From assembly GCA_910585615.1 (NCBI GenBank), contig CAJUFO010000089.1:1-16780 (forward strand): a stretch of DNA of 16,780 nucleotides. Reading direction: 5' to 3'. Origin of the DNA: an uncultured Acetatifactor sp. (GTDB lineage: Bacteria > Bacillota > Clostridia > Lachnospirales > Lachnospiraceae). Below, in pieces: positions 1 through 6,509 of this stretch. A model generated the notes under the pieces. That model made no database searches and had not been told where the DNA came from. It was given only the letters and a program-made list of their open reading frames with translations. Numbering within the stretch: the first letter of the stretch is position 1; each line of letters begins with the position of its first letter. The position numbers and the translations under genes were made by a program.

Positions 1-58
1 AACTCTCAGACTTTCAGGTATGGTGGTGCGGCTGGCTGCATGGGAGTTTAGAAAAGAT

Positions 59-97
59 TTCACAGAGGCTTCACATCGATTTCACATGGACTTCAAC
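59..97 (+). promoter_or_regulatory. Four-fold TTCACA direct-repeat array (response-regulator box)
   Basis: TTCACA begins at 59, 70 and 81, and a variant TTCAAC begins at 92, so four half-sites lie on one face of the helix with an exact 11-bp period. Seen directly. OmpR/PhoB-family response regulators (for example PhoB and Bacillus PhoP) are known to bind arrays of 6-7 bp half-sites with 11-bp period placed just upstream of the -10 and replacing the -35. The array ends 9 bp before a TATTCT element at 107-112. Activation of the downstream exporter operon by a two-component system is inferred; no such system is encoded in the window, though it could lie just upstream. Confidence 0.6.
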
Positions 98-106
98 GCG
101 CTTTTT

Positions 107-112
107 TATTCT
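107..112 (+). promoter_or_regulatory. Candidate -10 element (TATTCT) of the exporter operon
   Basis: TATTCT follows the repeat array by 9 bp. No good -35 hexamer stands 17 bp upstream; that interval is filled by the repeats, as expected for an activator-dependent promoter. Transcription would begin near 118-120, giving a short leader of about 24 bases before the ATG at 143 that contains the GGAGGT ribosome binding site. Confidence 0.5.
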
Positions 113-142
113 TGCCTCATCAAAAATATGGAGGTAACGACT

Positions 143-292
143 ATGCTTTTAGGTTTGGAATGGTACTGGTGGATTGTAATCGTGGCGGTACTCGTCGTTT
201 CTATCCCCTTCAAGGTAAAATTTATGAAGTGGTGGAGCAAGCGCCAGCAGGAGCAGAGGAATCAGCGTGGAAAGTGGGGTGGTGACGAATGA
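143..292 (+). CDS. Small single-span membrane protein, 49 aa
   Basis: I do not recognise this protein. ATG 143 is chosen because GGAGGT lies 7-8 bases upstream; the in-frame ATG at 128 overlaps that ribosome binding site, and the one at 20 would put the promoter repeats inside the gene. The product has a tryptophan-rich start (LEWYWW), one hydrophobic span at about residues 7-23, then a basic, glutamine-rich tail ending in an acidic pair. It probably sits in the membrane with the basic tail in the cytoplasm. Its stop overlaps the start of the ABC ATPase (ATGA), so it is the translationally coupled first gene of the exporter operon. It could be an accessory subunit, a sensor or immunity peptide, or a leader that sets translation of the ATPase; nothing in the sequence separates these. 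Confidence 0.65.
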   Translation: MLLGLEWYWWIVIVAVLVVSIPFKVKFMKWWSKRQQEQRNQRGKWGGDE

Positions 293-1137
293 TTGAGGTC
301 AAGGACCTGACGTTCTCCTACAGCAAAGACAAGCGGGCCCTCCACGGCCTGGACTTCACCGTGGAGGACGGGGAGATTTTCGGCTTCCTGGGGCCGAACG
401 GCTCTGGAAAGTCTACAACACAGAAGATACTCACTGGGATTTTGAAGGGACACAGTGGGAAAGCCTGCCTGTTCGGACAGGACATCTCCGATGCCCATGG
501 GCAGGAATTTTTCCAGAAGATTGGCGTCCTCTTTGAGTTCCCCTATCTGTACGCCAATTTGAGCGCCGTGGATAATCTGAACTATTTCGCCTCGTTCTAT
601 CCCAGGGAGCAGCGGCGGGATGTGGGGGAGCTGCTGGACACGCTGGAGTTCAAGCCGGACTATCTGAAAAAGCCGGTGTCCTCCTACTCCAAGGGGATGC
701 GCCAGCGGGTGAGCATGGCGCGGGCGTTGGTGAGCAACCCCCGGCTGCTGTTCCTGGACGAACCCACCAGCGGCCTTGATCCCTCCGGCGCGGTGCTGTT
801 CCGCAAAATCATCGAGCAGGAGCGCAAAAAGGGAACGACGGTCTTTGTCACTACCCACAATATGGTGGACGCTGACCTCCTGTGCGACCGGGTGGCATTC
901 ATCTCTAACGGGAACCTGGTGGCCCTGGATACGCCCAAGCGCCTGAAGGAGAAAAACAGCAATCACCGGGTAATCATCGACTATCTGTACCAGGGACAGC
1001 GGGAGTCGAAAACCATAGAGGCTCGGTCGCTGGAGGCGGGCATCCCCTTTGCCCATGATGAGATTATCAGCATCCACTCCCAGGAACCGACACTGGAGGA
1101 TATGTTCATCCAATACACGGGAAGGGGGCTGTCCTGA
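289..1137 (+). CDS. ABC exporter ATP-binding protein with E-loop
   Basis: Cytoplasmic nucleotide-binding subunit, 282 aa, of an ABC-2-type exporter. Walker A GPNGSGKST is at residues 35-43, the signature YSKGMRQR at 133-140, Walker B LLFLDEPT at 153-160, the D-loop SGLD at 161-164 and the switch histidine at 190. The Q-loop glutamine is replaced by glutamate (LFEFP, E83), a change known as the E-loop in lantibiotic-immunity LanF proteins and also seen in BcrA-type bacitracin ATPases. The C-terminal part after about residue 215 matches the usual extension of drug-type ATPases. Start ATG overlaps the stop of the 49-aa gene, and its stop overlaps the start of the first permease. Substrate is not determined; peptide antibiotic or small toxic drug are both possible. 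Rv2688c-type (fluoroquinolone) exporters have a similar gene layout. Confidence 0.93.
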   Translation: MIEVKDLTFSYSKDKRALHGLDFTVEDGEIFGFLGPNGSGKSTTQKILTGILKGHSGKACLFGQDISDAHGQEFFQKIGVLFEFPYLYANLSAVDNLNYFASFYPREQRRDVGELLDTLEFKPDYLKKPVSSYSKGMRQRVSMARALVSNPRLLFLDEPTSGLDPSGAVLFRKIIEQERKKGTTVFVTTHNMVDADLLCDRVAFISNGNLVALDTPKRLKEKNSNHRVIIDYLYQGQRESKTIEARSLEAGIPFAHDEIISIHSQEPTLEDMFIQYTGRGLS

Positions 1138-2129
1138 TGGGAAAAGACTTTTGCGCTCTGTTCAAAAAGGACTGCCGGATGCTGGCATCGGGAAAGTTCT
1201 TCCTGATGGCGATTGGTTTTCTGGCTCTCTATACGGCCTATGTGAACCTGGGCTATATCCGCTTCATGCAGATGGCGCCATACAATGTGTATCTGTATGA
1301 CCCTGCGGAAACACAAGCATCAAAATCAGCCCTGGTACAGACCGTTCCGTCCATGGAGGCTATGGACACCGCCCTGCTGTCCGACGCCAACGGCGTGGGG
1401 CTGGACGCCAGTGCCGGGGATGTGCGGGTGGTGCTTTACCCGAGTGCGGAACACATCGACCACCACCGGGCGGATTACGCGCTGTCCCTGCTGCATCCCT
1501 CGGTGAGCCTATCCCCGGAAGTGCTTGGCACAAACACGCCGGAACAGAAAGCCAGGAAAGAGATTACCTGTGAATTGCTGTTTTTTGAGCTGGCCGCTGT
1601 GGGATTTTTGGAGATTGCCGCTGTACTGTTCAAGGAAAAGGGCATGGGCGTGATCCGTGTCCACGCTATCCTCCCGCTGCGGAAAGACCTGTTCCTGCTG
1701 TCCAAGCTGACGGTGTTCCTGCTCTCCGATCTGGTCTTTGCGGTACTGCTCACCCTGCTGAATACGGGTCTTGCAGATGGGACGGCGGTGTTGCCTGCCG
1801 TTCTGCTTCAGACAGCAATCCTGTCGCTGATGATGGCTCTGGTGGGATTGCTCTGTGCACTGCTGCTGAAGGACTTCCGGCAATTTACACTGGCTTATCT
1901 GGTAATTGCCATTTTTGCCGCAACACCTGTATTTTTATCTGCCAACACATCGGTCAAGTTTGACTGGATCAATTATCATCCGTTCTATCATGTCTACATG
2001 GGGCTGAAAAACGCCTATTTTGGAACGGCCATTTCGCCAGTTTATTATGTCGGTGCTATCGGTACGATCGTGCTGCTGTTCCTGGCGGTGCGGCTTGCGT
2101 TTCATCGGGAAATAGGAAAGGAGGGGTGA
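1137..2129 (+). CDS. ABC-2-type exporter permease, first subunit
   Basis: Membrane subunit of the exporter, 330 aa. One hydrophobic span is at about residues 21-40, followed by a loop of about 100 residues predicted to face outside, then five spans at roughly 145-165, 188-210, 218-242, 250-268 and 302-322. This one-plus-five layout is typical of ABC-2-type permeases. The start codon overlaps the ATPase stop by one base, so translation is coupled. It presumably pairs with the second permease, which has a similar length and layout, as a heterodimer on the ATPase. Sequence alone does not reveal the substrate. Confidence 0.85.
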   Translation: MGKDFCALFKKDCRMLASGKFFLMAIGFLALYTAYVNLGYIRFMQMAPYNVYLYDPAETQASKSALVQTVPSMEAMDTALLSDANGVGLDASAGDVRVVLYPSAEHIDHHRADYALSLLHPSVSLSPEVLGTNTPEQKARKEITCELLFFELAAVGFLEIAAVLFKEKGMGVIRVHAILPLRKDLFLLSKLTVFLLSDLVFAVLLTLLNTGLADGTAVLPAVLLQTAILSLMMALVGLLCALLLKDFRQFTLAYLVIAIFAATPVFLSANTSVKFDWINYHPFYHVYMGLKNAYFGTAISPVYYVGAIGTIVLLFLAVRLAFHREIGKEG

Positions 2130-2132
2130 GGC

Positions 2133-3143
2133 ATGAAAGGATTAAAATATCAGATGAAAAGCGTTCTGCGGGATAAATTCTGCCTGATGACCTTCCTGCT
2201 CCCCATTCTGGTGGCTGTGGCTTTGAATTTCATGGGTTCTATTGATATGTCCAGCTTGGGGGAACTGCACTTTGGGGTGCTGGAAAACGAGCTGTCCCCG
2301 CAGACGGTCACATGGCTGGAGCGGTATGGGCCGGTAACGGCTTATGGGACACAGGAAGAACTGACCACCGCCATCAACGAGCCGTCCACCAATGTAATCG
2401 GCGTGAGGGCAAACGATGACAGCCTCAAAACCGCAATCAGCGGAGACGAGCTGGATATCTTCCGGCAGGCGGCCGCGACGCTGTCCGTCCTCTATGAGCA
2501 GCGGGAAGCGGCGGGCCAGGCGGAAATCCAGACATTGGAGCGCCCGGATATCATGGAAAGCCTGCAGGGCATTTTTATCCCTGCTGTGCTGATTGTCGCT
2601 ATGTTTATGGGCTGTACGTTCAACGCCATGAACATCATTTCTGAAAAAGAAGATGGTGTGGCCTTCGTCAACGAAATCCTGCCCATGACGCCCAGTCAGT
2701 ACATTTTGCAGAAGGTGGTGGTGGGATTCCTCTTTGGAAGCCTGTCCTCCATCGTGACCGCGTGTATCTGTTTCCGATTGTCCTGGCAGAATTTCGGGCT
2801 GATGCTGGTATTGATTGTGCTGTCATCCTTTGTGGCAGCGTTGATTGGCCTGTTTATCGGAAAGTTTTCCGAGGGCCTGATGATTGGAGTGGTCTATATC
2901 AAGATTGTCATGCTGCTGTTCCTGGCCGTGCCTCTTGTATGCGCTCTGATCGGAGTAAGCGGGCCACTGGCGCTCATCTGCAATATCGTTCCATCCCAGC
3001 CGGCCTTTGAGGGCATCATGGCTCTGTCCGCCGGGAGCATGGGGACAGCGATGAAAGATACTGGCATTCTCGCGACCCACTGTATCGCATGGTTTGCGCT
3101 GTATGTGCTGCTCTCCACCCGGCACAATAAGCAAGCAGTTTAA
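2133..3143 (+). CDS. ABC-2-type exporter permease, second subunit
   Basis: Second membrane subunit, 336 aa, starting 3 bases after the first permease with an AAAGGAGG-type ribosome binding site just upstream. It has a hydrophobic span at about residues 17-35, an outer domain of about 110 residues, then five spans in the C-terminal half beginning at about 150. The cytoplasmic stretch NIISEKEDG after the second span matches the conserved 'E-K-E-G' loop of ABC-2 permeases that contacts the ATPase. Similarity in layout to the preceding gene suggests an old duplication, although the two sequences are now quite different. Annotation pipelines often name this family 'fluoroquinolone export permease'; that substrate is not supported here beyond general resemblance. 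Confidence 0.85.
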   Translation: MKGLKYQMKSVLRDKFCLMTFLLPILVAVALNFMGSIDMSSLGELHFGVLENELSPQTVTWLERYGPVTAYGTQEELTTAINEPSTNVIGVRANDDSLKTAISGDELDIFRQAAATLSVLYEQREAAGQAEIQTLERPDIMESLQGIFIPAVLIVAMFMGCTFNAMNIISEKEDGVAFVNEILPMTPSQYILQKVVVGFLFGSLSSIVTACICFRLSWQNFGLMLVLIVLSSFVAALIGLFIGKFSEGLMIGVVYIKIVMLLFLAVPLVCALIGVSGPLALICNIVPSQPAFEGIMALSAGSMGTAMKDTGILATHCIAWFALYVLLSTRHNKQAV

Positions 3144-3171
3144 ACAGCCGAAAAAGTCATCCCAGCGGCGG

Positions 3172-3192
3172 CCCCGCTGCTCTGCAGCGGGG
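3172..3192 (+). terminator. Rho-independent-like terminator after the exporter operon
   Basis: A perfect 9-bp stem (CCCCGCTGC / GCAGCGGGG) closes on a TCT loop 28 bases after the stop of the second permease and is followed by TATTTGATTCGTTTAT, which is T-rich but not a clean T run. Position and strength fit a terminator of the exporter operon. Confidence 0.65.
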
Positions 3193-3212
3193 TATTTGAT
3201 TCGTTTATACCA

Positions 3213-3241
3213 TTGATAAAATCCAACCTCTCCATTATACT
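3213..3241 (+). promoter_or_regulatory. Candidate SigA-type promoter of the sigma-factor gene
   Basis: TTGATA at 3213-3218 and TATACT at 3236-3241 are separated by 17 bp, each matching the housekeeping consensus at 5 of 6 positions. It would give a leader of about 95 bases before ATG 3341. Confidence 0.5.
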
Positions 3242-3249
3242 CTTAACCA

Positions 3250-3278
3250 TAGACGCAGTTTATTTATAAGTTTATAAT
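3250..3278 (+). promoter_or_regulatory. Second candidate promoter of the sigma-factor gene
   Basis: A perfect TATAAT at 3273-3278 lies 17 bp after TAGACG at 3250-3255 (4 of 6 to TTGACA). It lies downstream of the promoter at 3213 and could work in tandem with it. The -35 is weak, so it may be activator-assisted or not used. Confidence 0.4.
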
Positions 3279-3340
3279 TGTCCGATTTTGCTGTCACAAA
3301 TCCAGCTTGTGCCAGTCTAATCTCTTAAGGAGGTGTTTTT

Positions 3341-4186
3341 ATGAGCACAAAAGTAAAGCAAGAGCTGTCTGAGTTGATTGTACAGGCTACCGCCGGAGAT
3401 AAGGCCGCGCTGGAGACGGTGCTGGCGGGTGTGCAGGATTTGGTGTTCAACCTGTCCCTGCGGATGCTGGGCACATTCCATGACGCGGAGGATGCGTCCC
3501 AGGACATTCTTCTGAAGGTGATGACCCACCTCTCCTCCTTCAAAGGGGAGAGCGCCTTCACCACCTGGGTGTTCCGCATCGCGGTGAATCATCTCAAGGA
3601 CTACAAGAAGCATATGTTCGCCCGGCTCCCTCTGAGCTTTGGGTTCTACGGAGATGATATCCGCAGCGGAAAGGTTCAGGATGTGCCTGACATGACCCAA
3701 AATGTAGAGAAGGCAATCCTGGCCGAAGAACTAAAGCTGTCCTGTACGAATGTCATGCTCCAGTGCCTGGATCCGGAGAGCCGCTGCATCTTCATATTGG
3801 GGACGATGTTCCGGCTGGACAGCCGGATTGCCGGGGAGATTCTGGGCGTCACCCCGGAAACCTATCGCCAGCGGCTTTCCAGGGTGCGGAAAAAGATGGC
3901 TGATTTTCTCTCCGAATACTGCGGTGAGTATGGAAAGGGAACCTGCCATTGTGCCAACCGTGTCAACTACGCCATCCAGAATCACCGGATCTCCCCCGAC
4001 CGGCTGGACTTTACCGCTGCCAAGCCAAGCGATATTGCTGTGGAGGTGAAAGCGGCCATGGAGGAGATTGATGGATACGCCCAGCAGTTCTCGTTCTGCC
4101 GGACGTACCAGTCTACAGAGCGGTTAAAGCGGATGATTCGGGATTTTCTGAATGGCCCGGCCTTTTCCGCAGTTGCGGAAGCATAG
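3341..4186 (+). CDS. ECF-type sigma-70 family sigma factor with C-terminal extension
   Basis: RNA polymerase sigma factor, 281 aa. Region 2 lies at about residues 28-92, with the typical DAEDASQD and ESAFTTWVFRIAVNHLKDY stretches for core binding and -10 recognition. Region 4 lies at about 130-190, ending in the helix-turn-helix GEILGVTPETYRQRLSRVR. The usual ECF length is 160-200 aa; here some 90 residues follow, starting with a three-cysteine patch (C194, C202, C204 in CGEYGKGTCHCANR). Such extensions sometimes replace an anti-sigma factor or sense a signal; none of the neighbours looks like an anti-sigma factor. AGGAGG stands 8 bases before the ATG. It is followed 11 bases later by the DUF2461 gene, which it may control. 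Its target promoters are unknown. Confidence 0.85.
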   Translation: MSTKVKQELSELIVQATAGDKAALETVLAGVQDLVFNLSLRMLGTFHDAEDASQDILLKVMTHLSSFKGESAFTTWVFRIAVNHLKDYKKHMFARLPLSFGFYGDDIRSGKVQDVPDMTQNVEKAILAEELKLSCTNVMLQCLDPESRCIFILGTMFRLDSRIAGEILGVTPETYRQRLSRVRKKMADFLSEYCGEYGKGTCHCANRVNYAIQNHRISPDRLDFTAAKPSDIAVEVKAAMEEIDGYAQQFSFCRTYQSTERLKRMIRDFLNGPAFSAVAEA

Positions 4187-4197
4187 GAGGTGGAACG

Positions 4198-4881
4198 ATG
4201 AATACACAGATGATTTTGAACTATCTGAACGAGCTGAGCGCCAACAACAATCGGGAATGGTACCACGCCCATAAGGCTGAGTACCAGGCGGCCAACGCGC
4301 AGTTTGAGGAACTGATACAGGCCCTGATTCTCCAAATCGGGGAATTTGACGGCAGTATCCTCGGCCACGCCCCCAAGGAGCTGACCTTCAAGCTGGTTCG
4401 GGACACCAGATTCAGCCATGACAAGTCCCCCTACAACCCCGCGTTCCGGGCGCACATCTCCTCTATGGGAAAGCTGCCCATTCCGGTGGGCTATTATCTG
4501 ATGCTCAAACCGGGCGGACAGTCCTTCTTGGGCGGCGGCCTGTTCGCGGATATGTTCAAAGATGCCACTCGGATGGTGCGGGATTATATCTCGGAGCACG
4601 GCGGCGAGTGGGAGGCAATCATTACCACCCCATCTTTTCTGGAATGCTTTACCGTGAACGGCACTGCCCTGAAAAATGTCCCGGCTGGATACGAAAAGGA
4701 ACATCCCCAAGCGGAATATCTGAAATATAAGAGCTGGTATCTGGAATATCCGCTTCAGGACGAGGAGCTTGCGGACGGCGAGCTGTTCCTGTCTAAAGCC
4801 GTGGACATCTTCCATCGGATGAAACCGTACAATGATTATTTGAATAGGGCGCTTGTGGGGTTCAAGATGCCGGAGAGATAA
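4198..4881 (+). CDS. DUF2461 family protein (TIGR02453-like)
   Basis: A 227-residue soluble protein of a widespread bacterial family without an established function. The family hallmark is clear at residues 65-83 (FKLVRDTRFSHDKSPYNP), followed by a glycine-rich PGGQSFLGGGLF stretch at 105-116 and a conserved tail (KPYNDYLNRAL). Length is normal for the family. The gene begins 11 bases after the sigma-factor stop with AGGAGGTGGAACG before the ATG, so the two are almost certainly co-transcribed. No signal peptide or membrane span is seen, so it should be cytoplasmic. Pairing with a sigma factor suggests a stress-related job, which is only an inference. Confidence 0.85.
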   Translation: MNTQMILNYLNELSANNNREWYHAHKAEYQAANAQFEELIQALILQIGEFDGSILGHAPKELTFKLVRDTRFSHDKSPYNPAFRAHISSMGKLPIPVGYYLMLKPGGQSFLGGGLFADMFKDATRMVRDYISEHGGEWEAIITTPSFLECFTVNGTALKNVPAGYEKEHPQAEYLKYKSWYLEYPLQDEELADGELFLSKAVDIFHRMKPYNDYLNRALVGFKMPER

Positions 4882-5129
4882 AAAAGTGTCCCTCACTTCA
4901 ATCCAGAACGCCCCGGACTGGCATGACGGCCCTGCCTTGGTGGGAGGGTGAGGGTGTTGGGCATTGACGGCTTTGGATATATGCCGCCTTCTGCTTTGCG
5001 GCTCCAGGTTCCAAAACAGGCGAGGAGGACACAAGGCAGAAGGCTCCTGTTGCCAGGATAAGCGCCGAGACCGCACGCCTGAAAGACACCCCGGTTCATG
5101 AAAACAGACATGAAGAATCCGGTGACCCG
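4882..5129. other. Convergent intergenic gap, no gene supported
   Basis: This 248-base gap lies between the ends of two convergent genes. It holds a 9-bp inverted repeat (GCCTTCTGC at 4986-4994 and GCAGAAGGC at 5036-5044, 41 bases apart) and no T run beside it, so no clear terminator can be named. Short minus-strand reading frames cross it, one with a hydrophobic start, but neither has a ribosome binding site or recognisable relatives; they may be remnants or chance. Confidence 0.5.
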
Positions 5130-6230
5130 TCAGTCCGGCAGCGCCCCATATTCCGATAAACCGGAACTCCCCCGTTCGATTAGGGTAGGCTCTATGTAGT
5201 AGTTGTCATAGGCGCAGTTTGGATTCTTGATATTGAGGAACAGCTGCTTCAAAGCGATATCCGCCATGGTCTGAATCCGATAATGGACCGAGGTCAGCGG
5301 CGGGGAAAGGGCGGTGGCGATGGACAGGTCATCGAAGCCTACGATGCCTACATCATTGGGGATTTGTTTTCCTAATTTATAACAAATACGGTATAACTGT
5401 GCTGCAATCAGATCGTGATAACAAAATATGCCAACGGGTTCCTCCAGGCCTTTCAAGGTCTGAGAGATGGCCTTGAAATCCGCTTTGTCATTCTGCGTAA
5501 ACTGAAATACGCATCCTTCATCCAAAAGAAACCCCTCCTGACCCAGCTCCATCTGAAAGGCCGTATACCGCACATCTTTGCTGACGGGCATGTTCCTGGT
5601 GCCGATATAAAAGAATTTCCGATAGCCCTGCTGGATCAAATGGCGTGCCACCTTCTGGGAGATGGAAAAGCTATTCACCTGTACGGAAGATTTCTTCAGC
5701 CCGTCTACAGAATGGGTCAGGAATACGCAGGGAAGGTCATGCTCCTGGTATAGCCTGGAATTTGCCTGGGAGGTGGTGAGGCAGCTGATGATGCCGCTGA
5801 CGGACATCTGCCGTAGCAGTTCATAAGCCTTCTCTTCTTCCGGGGCGGAATAGAAGGTGGTCATCACCAGGACCCGATAGCCCTGTTGTCCCGCAAGCTG
5901 CACCACGGCCTCGGCGAGAGAGGCGTAGAACCCATTGTTCATGGAGGGGATGAGCAATCCTATGATTTGGGTGCGGTTTTGAAAATCCTTTGCCAATTCG
6001 GAGTAGGAGAGATAGTATTTCTTCCCCTGGAGCCTGATGAAGCCTCCCTTGCATAGCTCGGTCATGACATTATGGGCGGTCACGACAGAGATGCCGCGCT
6101 GCTCGGCCAAGGCGCGGGTCGTCATGAAAGGGCTGCCGGGAGGCCCGAATCTACCCTGCAGGATCTCTTCCTGCAGCAAATATTGTTCCTGGGCAAATCT
6201 TGAGAGATTCGAAAAAATTTCTTTATCCAT
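5130..6230 (-). CDS. GntR-type HTH / LacI-type sensor transcriptional regulator
   Basis: Probable repressor of the sugar operon, 366 aa from the start at 6230. The N-terminal winged helix is at about residues 30-76 (TTRALAEQRGISVVTAHNVMTEL, GntR type), joined to a periplasmic-binding-protein-like effector domain at about 88-350 (IIGLLIPSMNNGFYASLAEAV; then DVGIVGFDDLSIATALSPPLTSV, the standard LacI/GalR ending). This is the AraR architecture, in which a sugar bound by the C-terminal domain releases DNA. ATG 6230 is preferred over ATG 6242 because GAGG stands 8 bases before it, while the upstream ATG has no ribosome binding site. It is transcribed divergently from the sugar operon, and palindromes in the shared promoter region are possible operators. 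The inducer is likely a breakdown product or substrate of the operon; its identity is unknown. Confidence 0.88.
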   Translation of the reverse strand: MDKEIFSNLSRFAQEQYLLQEEILQGRFGPPGSPFMTTRALAEQRGISVVTAHNVMTELCKGGFIRLQGKKYYLSYSELAKDFQNRTQIIGLLIPSMNNGFYASLAEAVVQLAGQQGYRVLVMTTFYSAPEEEKAYELLRQMSVSGIISCLTTSQANSRLYQEHDLPCVFLTHSVDGLKKSSVQVNSFSISQKVARHLIQQGYRKFFYIGTRNMPVSKDVRYTAFQMELGQEGFLLDEGCVFQFTQNDKADFKAISQTLKGLEEPVGIFCYHDLIAAQLYRICYKLGKQIPNDVGIVGFDDLSIATALSPPLTSVHYRIQTMADIALKQLFLNIKNPNCAYDNYYIEPTLIERGSSGLSEYGALPD

Positions 6231-6287
6231 GTAAAACCTCATCCGTTGCTGTTTTGAAGTGGAATAGCTGTGCTGTCTTTTTTTGAT

Positions 6288-6315
6288 ATTATATCACAAT
6301 ATAACAAAAATACAA
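6288..6315 (-). promoter_or_regulatory. Candidate promoter of the regulator gene, with overlapping palindrome
   Basis: Read on the minus strand, TTGTAT (6315-6310) and TATAAT (6293-6288) are separated by 16 bp. The -10 sits inside the 11-bp palindrome GATATTATATC (6285-6295), and TTGTTAT is repeated just upstream. Autoregulation through this palindrome is possible, but AT-rich DNA makes short palindromes common. Confidence 0.4.
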
Positions 6316-6345
6316 TAACAATATGCAAAGAAAAATAAGGGCTTA

Positions 6346-6361
6346 GCATTTCTGCAAATGC
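6346..6361. promoter_or_regulatory. Inverted repeat GCATTT-N4-AAATGC, possible operator
   Basis: A perfect 6-bp inverted repeat with a 4-base centre (CTGC) lies in the middle of the divergent promoter region between the regulator and the first operon gene. It is the most GC-containing palindrome in this AT-rich gap, so it is less likely than its neighbours to be chance. A dimeric GntR-type helix-turn-helix would fit a site of this size. Assignment to the adjacent regulator is inference. Confidence 0.35.
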
Positions 6362-6421
6362 CGTGTTTTGATTTCTGCTATATTAAGAAATAAAATTATG
6401 TTATATTATTATATAATATTA

Positions 6422-6450
6422 GTGACATAAATGTTTTAATATGCTATTAT
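6422..6450 (+). promoter_or_regulatory. Candidate promoter of the sugar operon, with TAATA-TGC-TATTA palindrome
   Basis: GTGACA at 6422-6427 and TATTAT at 6445-6450 are separated by 17 bp, each 5 of 6 to the consensus. A 13-base inverted repeat, TAATA-TGC-TATTA (6437-6449), covers the -10, where a bound repressor would block polymerase. A perfect TATAAT at 6475-6480 lacks a convincing -35. The leader from the first promoter would be about 50 bases. Confidence 0.5.
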
Positions 6451-6509
6451 AAAAACAAGATAGTAAAGAGTGTTTATAATGAATATGGAGACATCAGGAG
6501 GAAAGGCTT

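Noticed and set aside
1..51. Tail of an upstream gene ending at TAG 49-51
   Set aside because: A frame is open from base 1 to that stop, but 16 codons show no recognisable family ending, so it cannot be called.
262..1113. 283-codon minus-strand open frame opposite the ABC ATPase
   Set aside because: The plus strand carries all ABC motifs in order; the antisense frame has none of its own.
4884..4900. AAGTG-TCCCT-CACTT as a terminator after DUF2461
   Set aside because: Only a 5-bp AT-containing stem and no T run.
3982..5076. 364-codon open frame on the minus strand
   Set aside because: Mostly the reverse of the sigma-factor and DUF2461 genes; no family features.
4898..5089. Minus-strand 63-codon frame with a hydrophobic N-terminus
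   Set aside because: It needs a GTG start without a ribosome binding site, and after residue 27 it becomes low-complexity; no relatives recognised. Could be a remnant but is not supported as a gene.
6353..6370. Catabolite-responsive element near TGCAAATGCCGTG
   Set aside because: Lacks the central CG at the required position and several other consensus bases.
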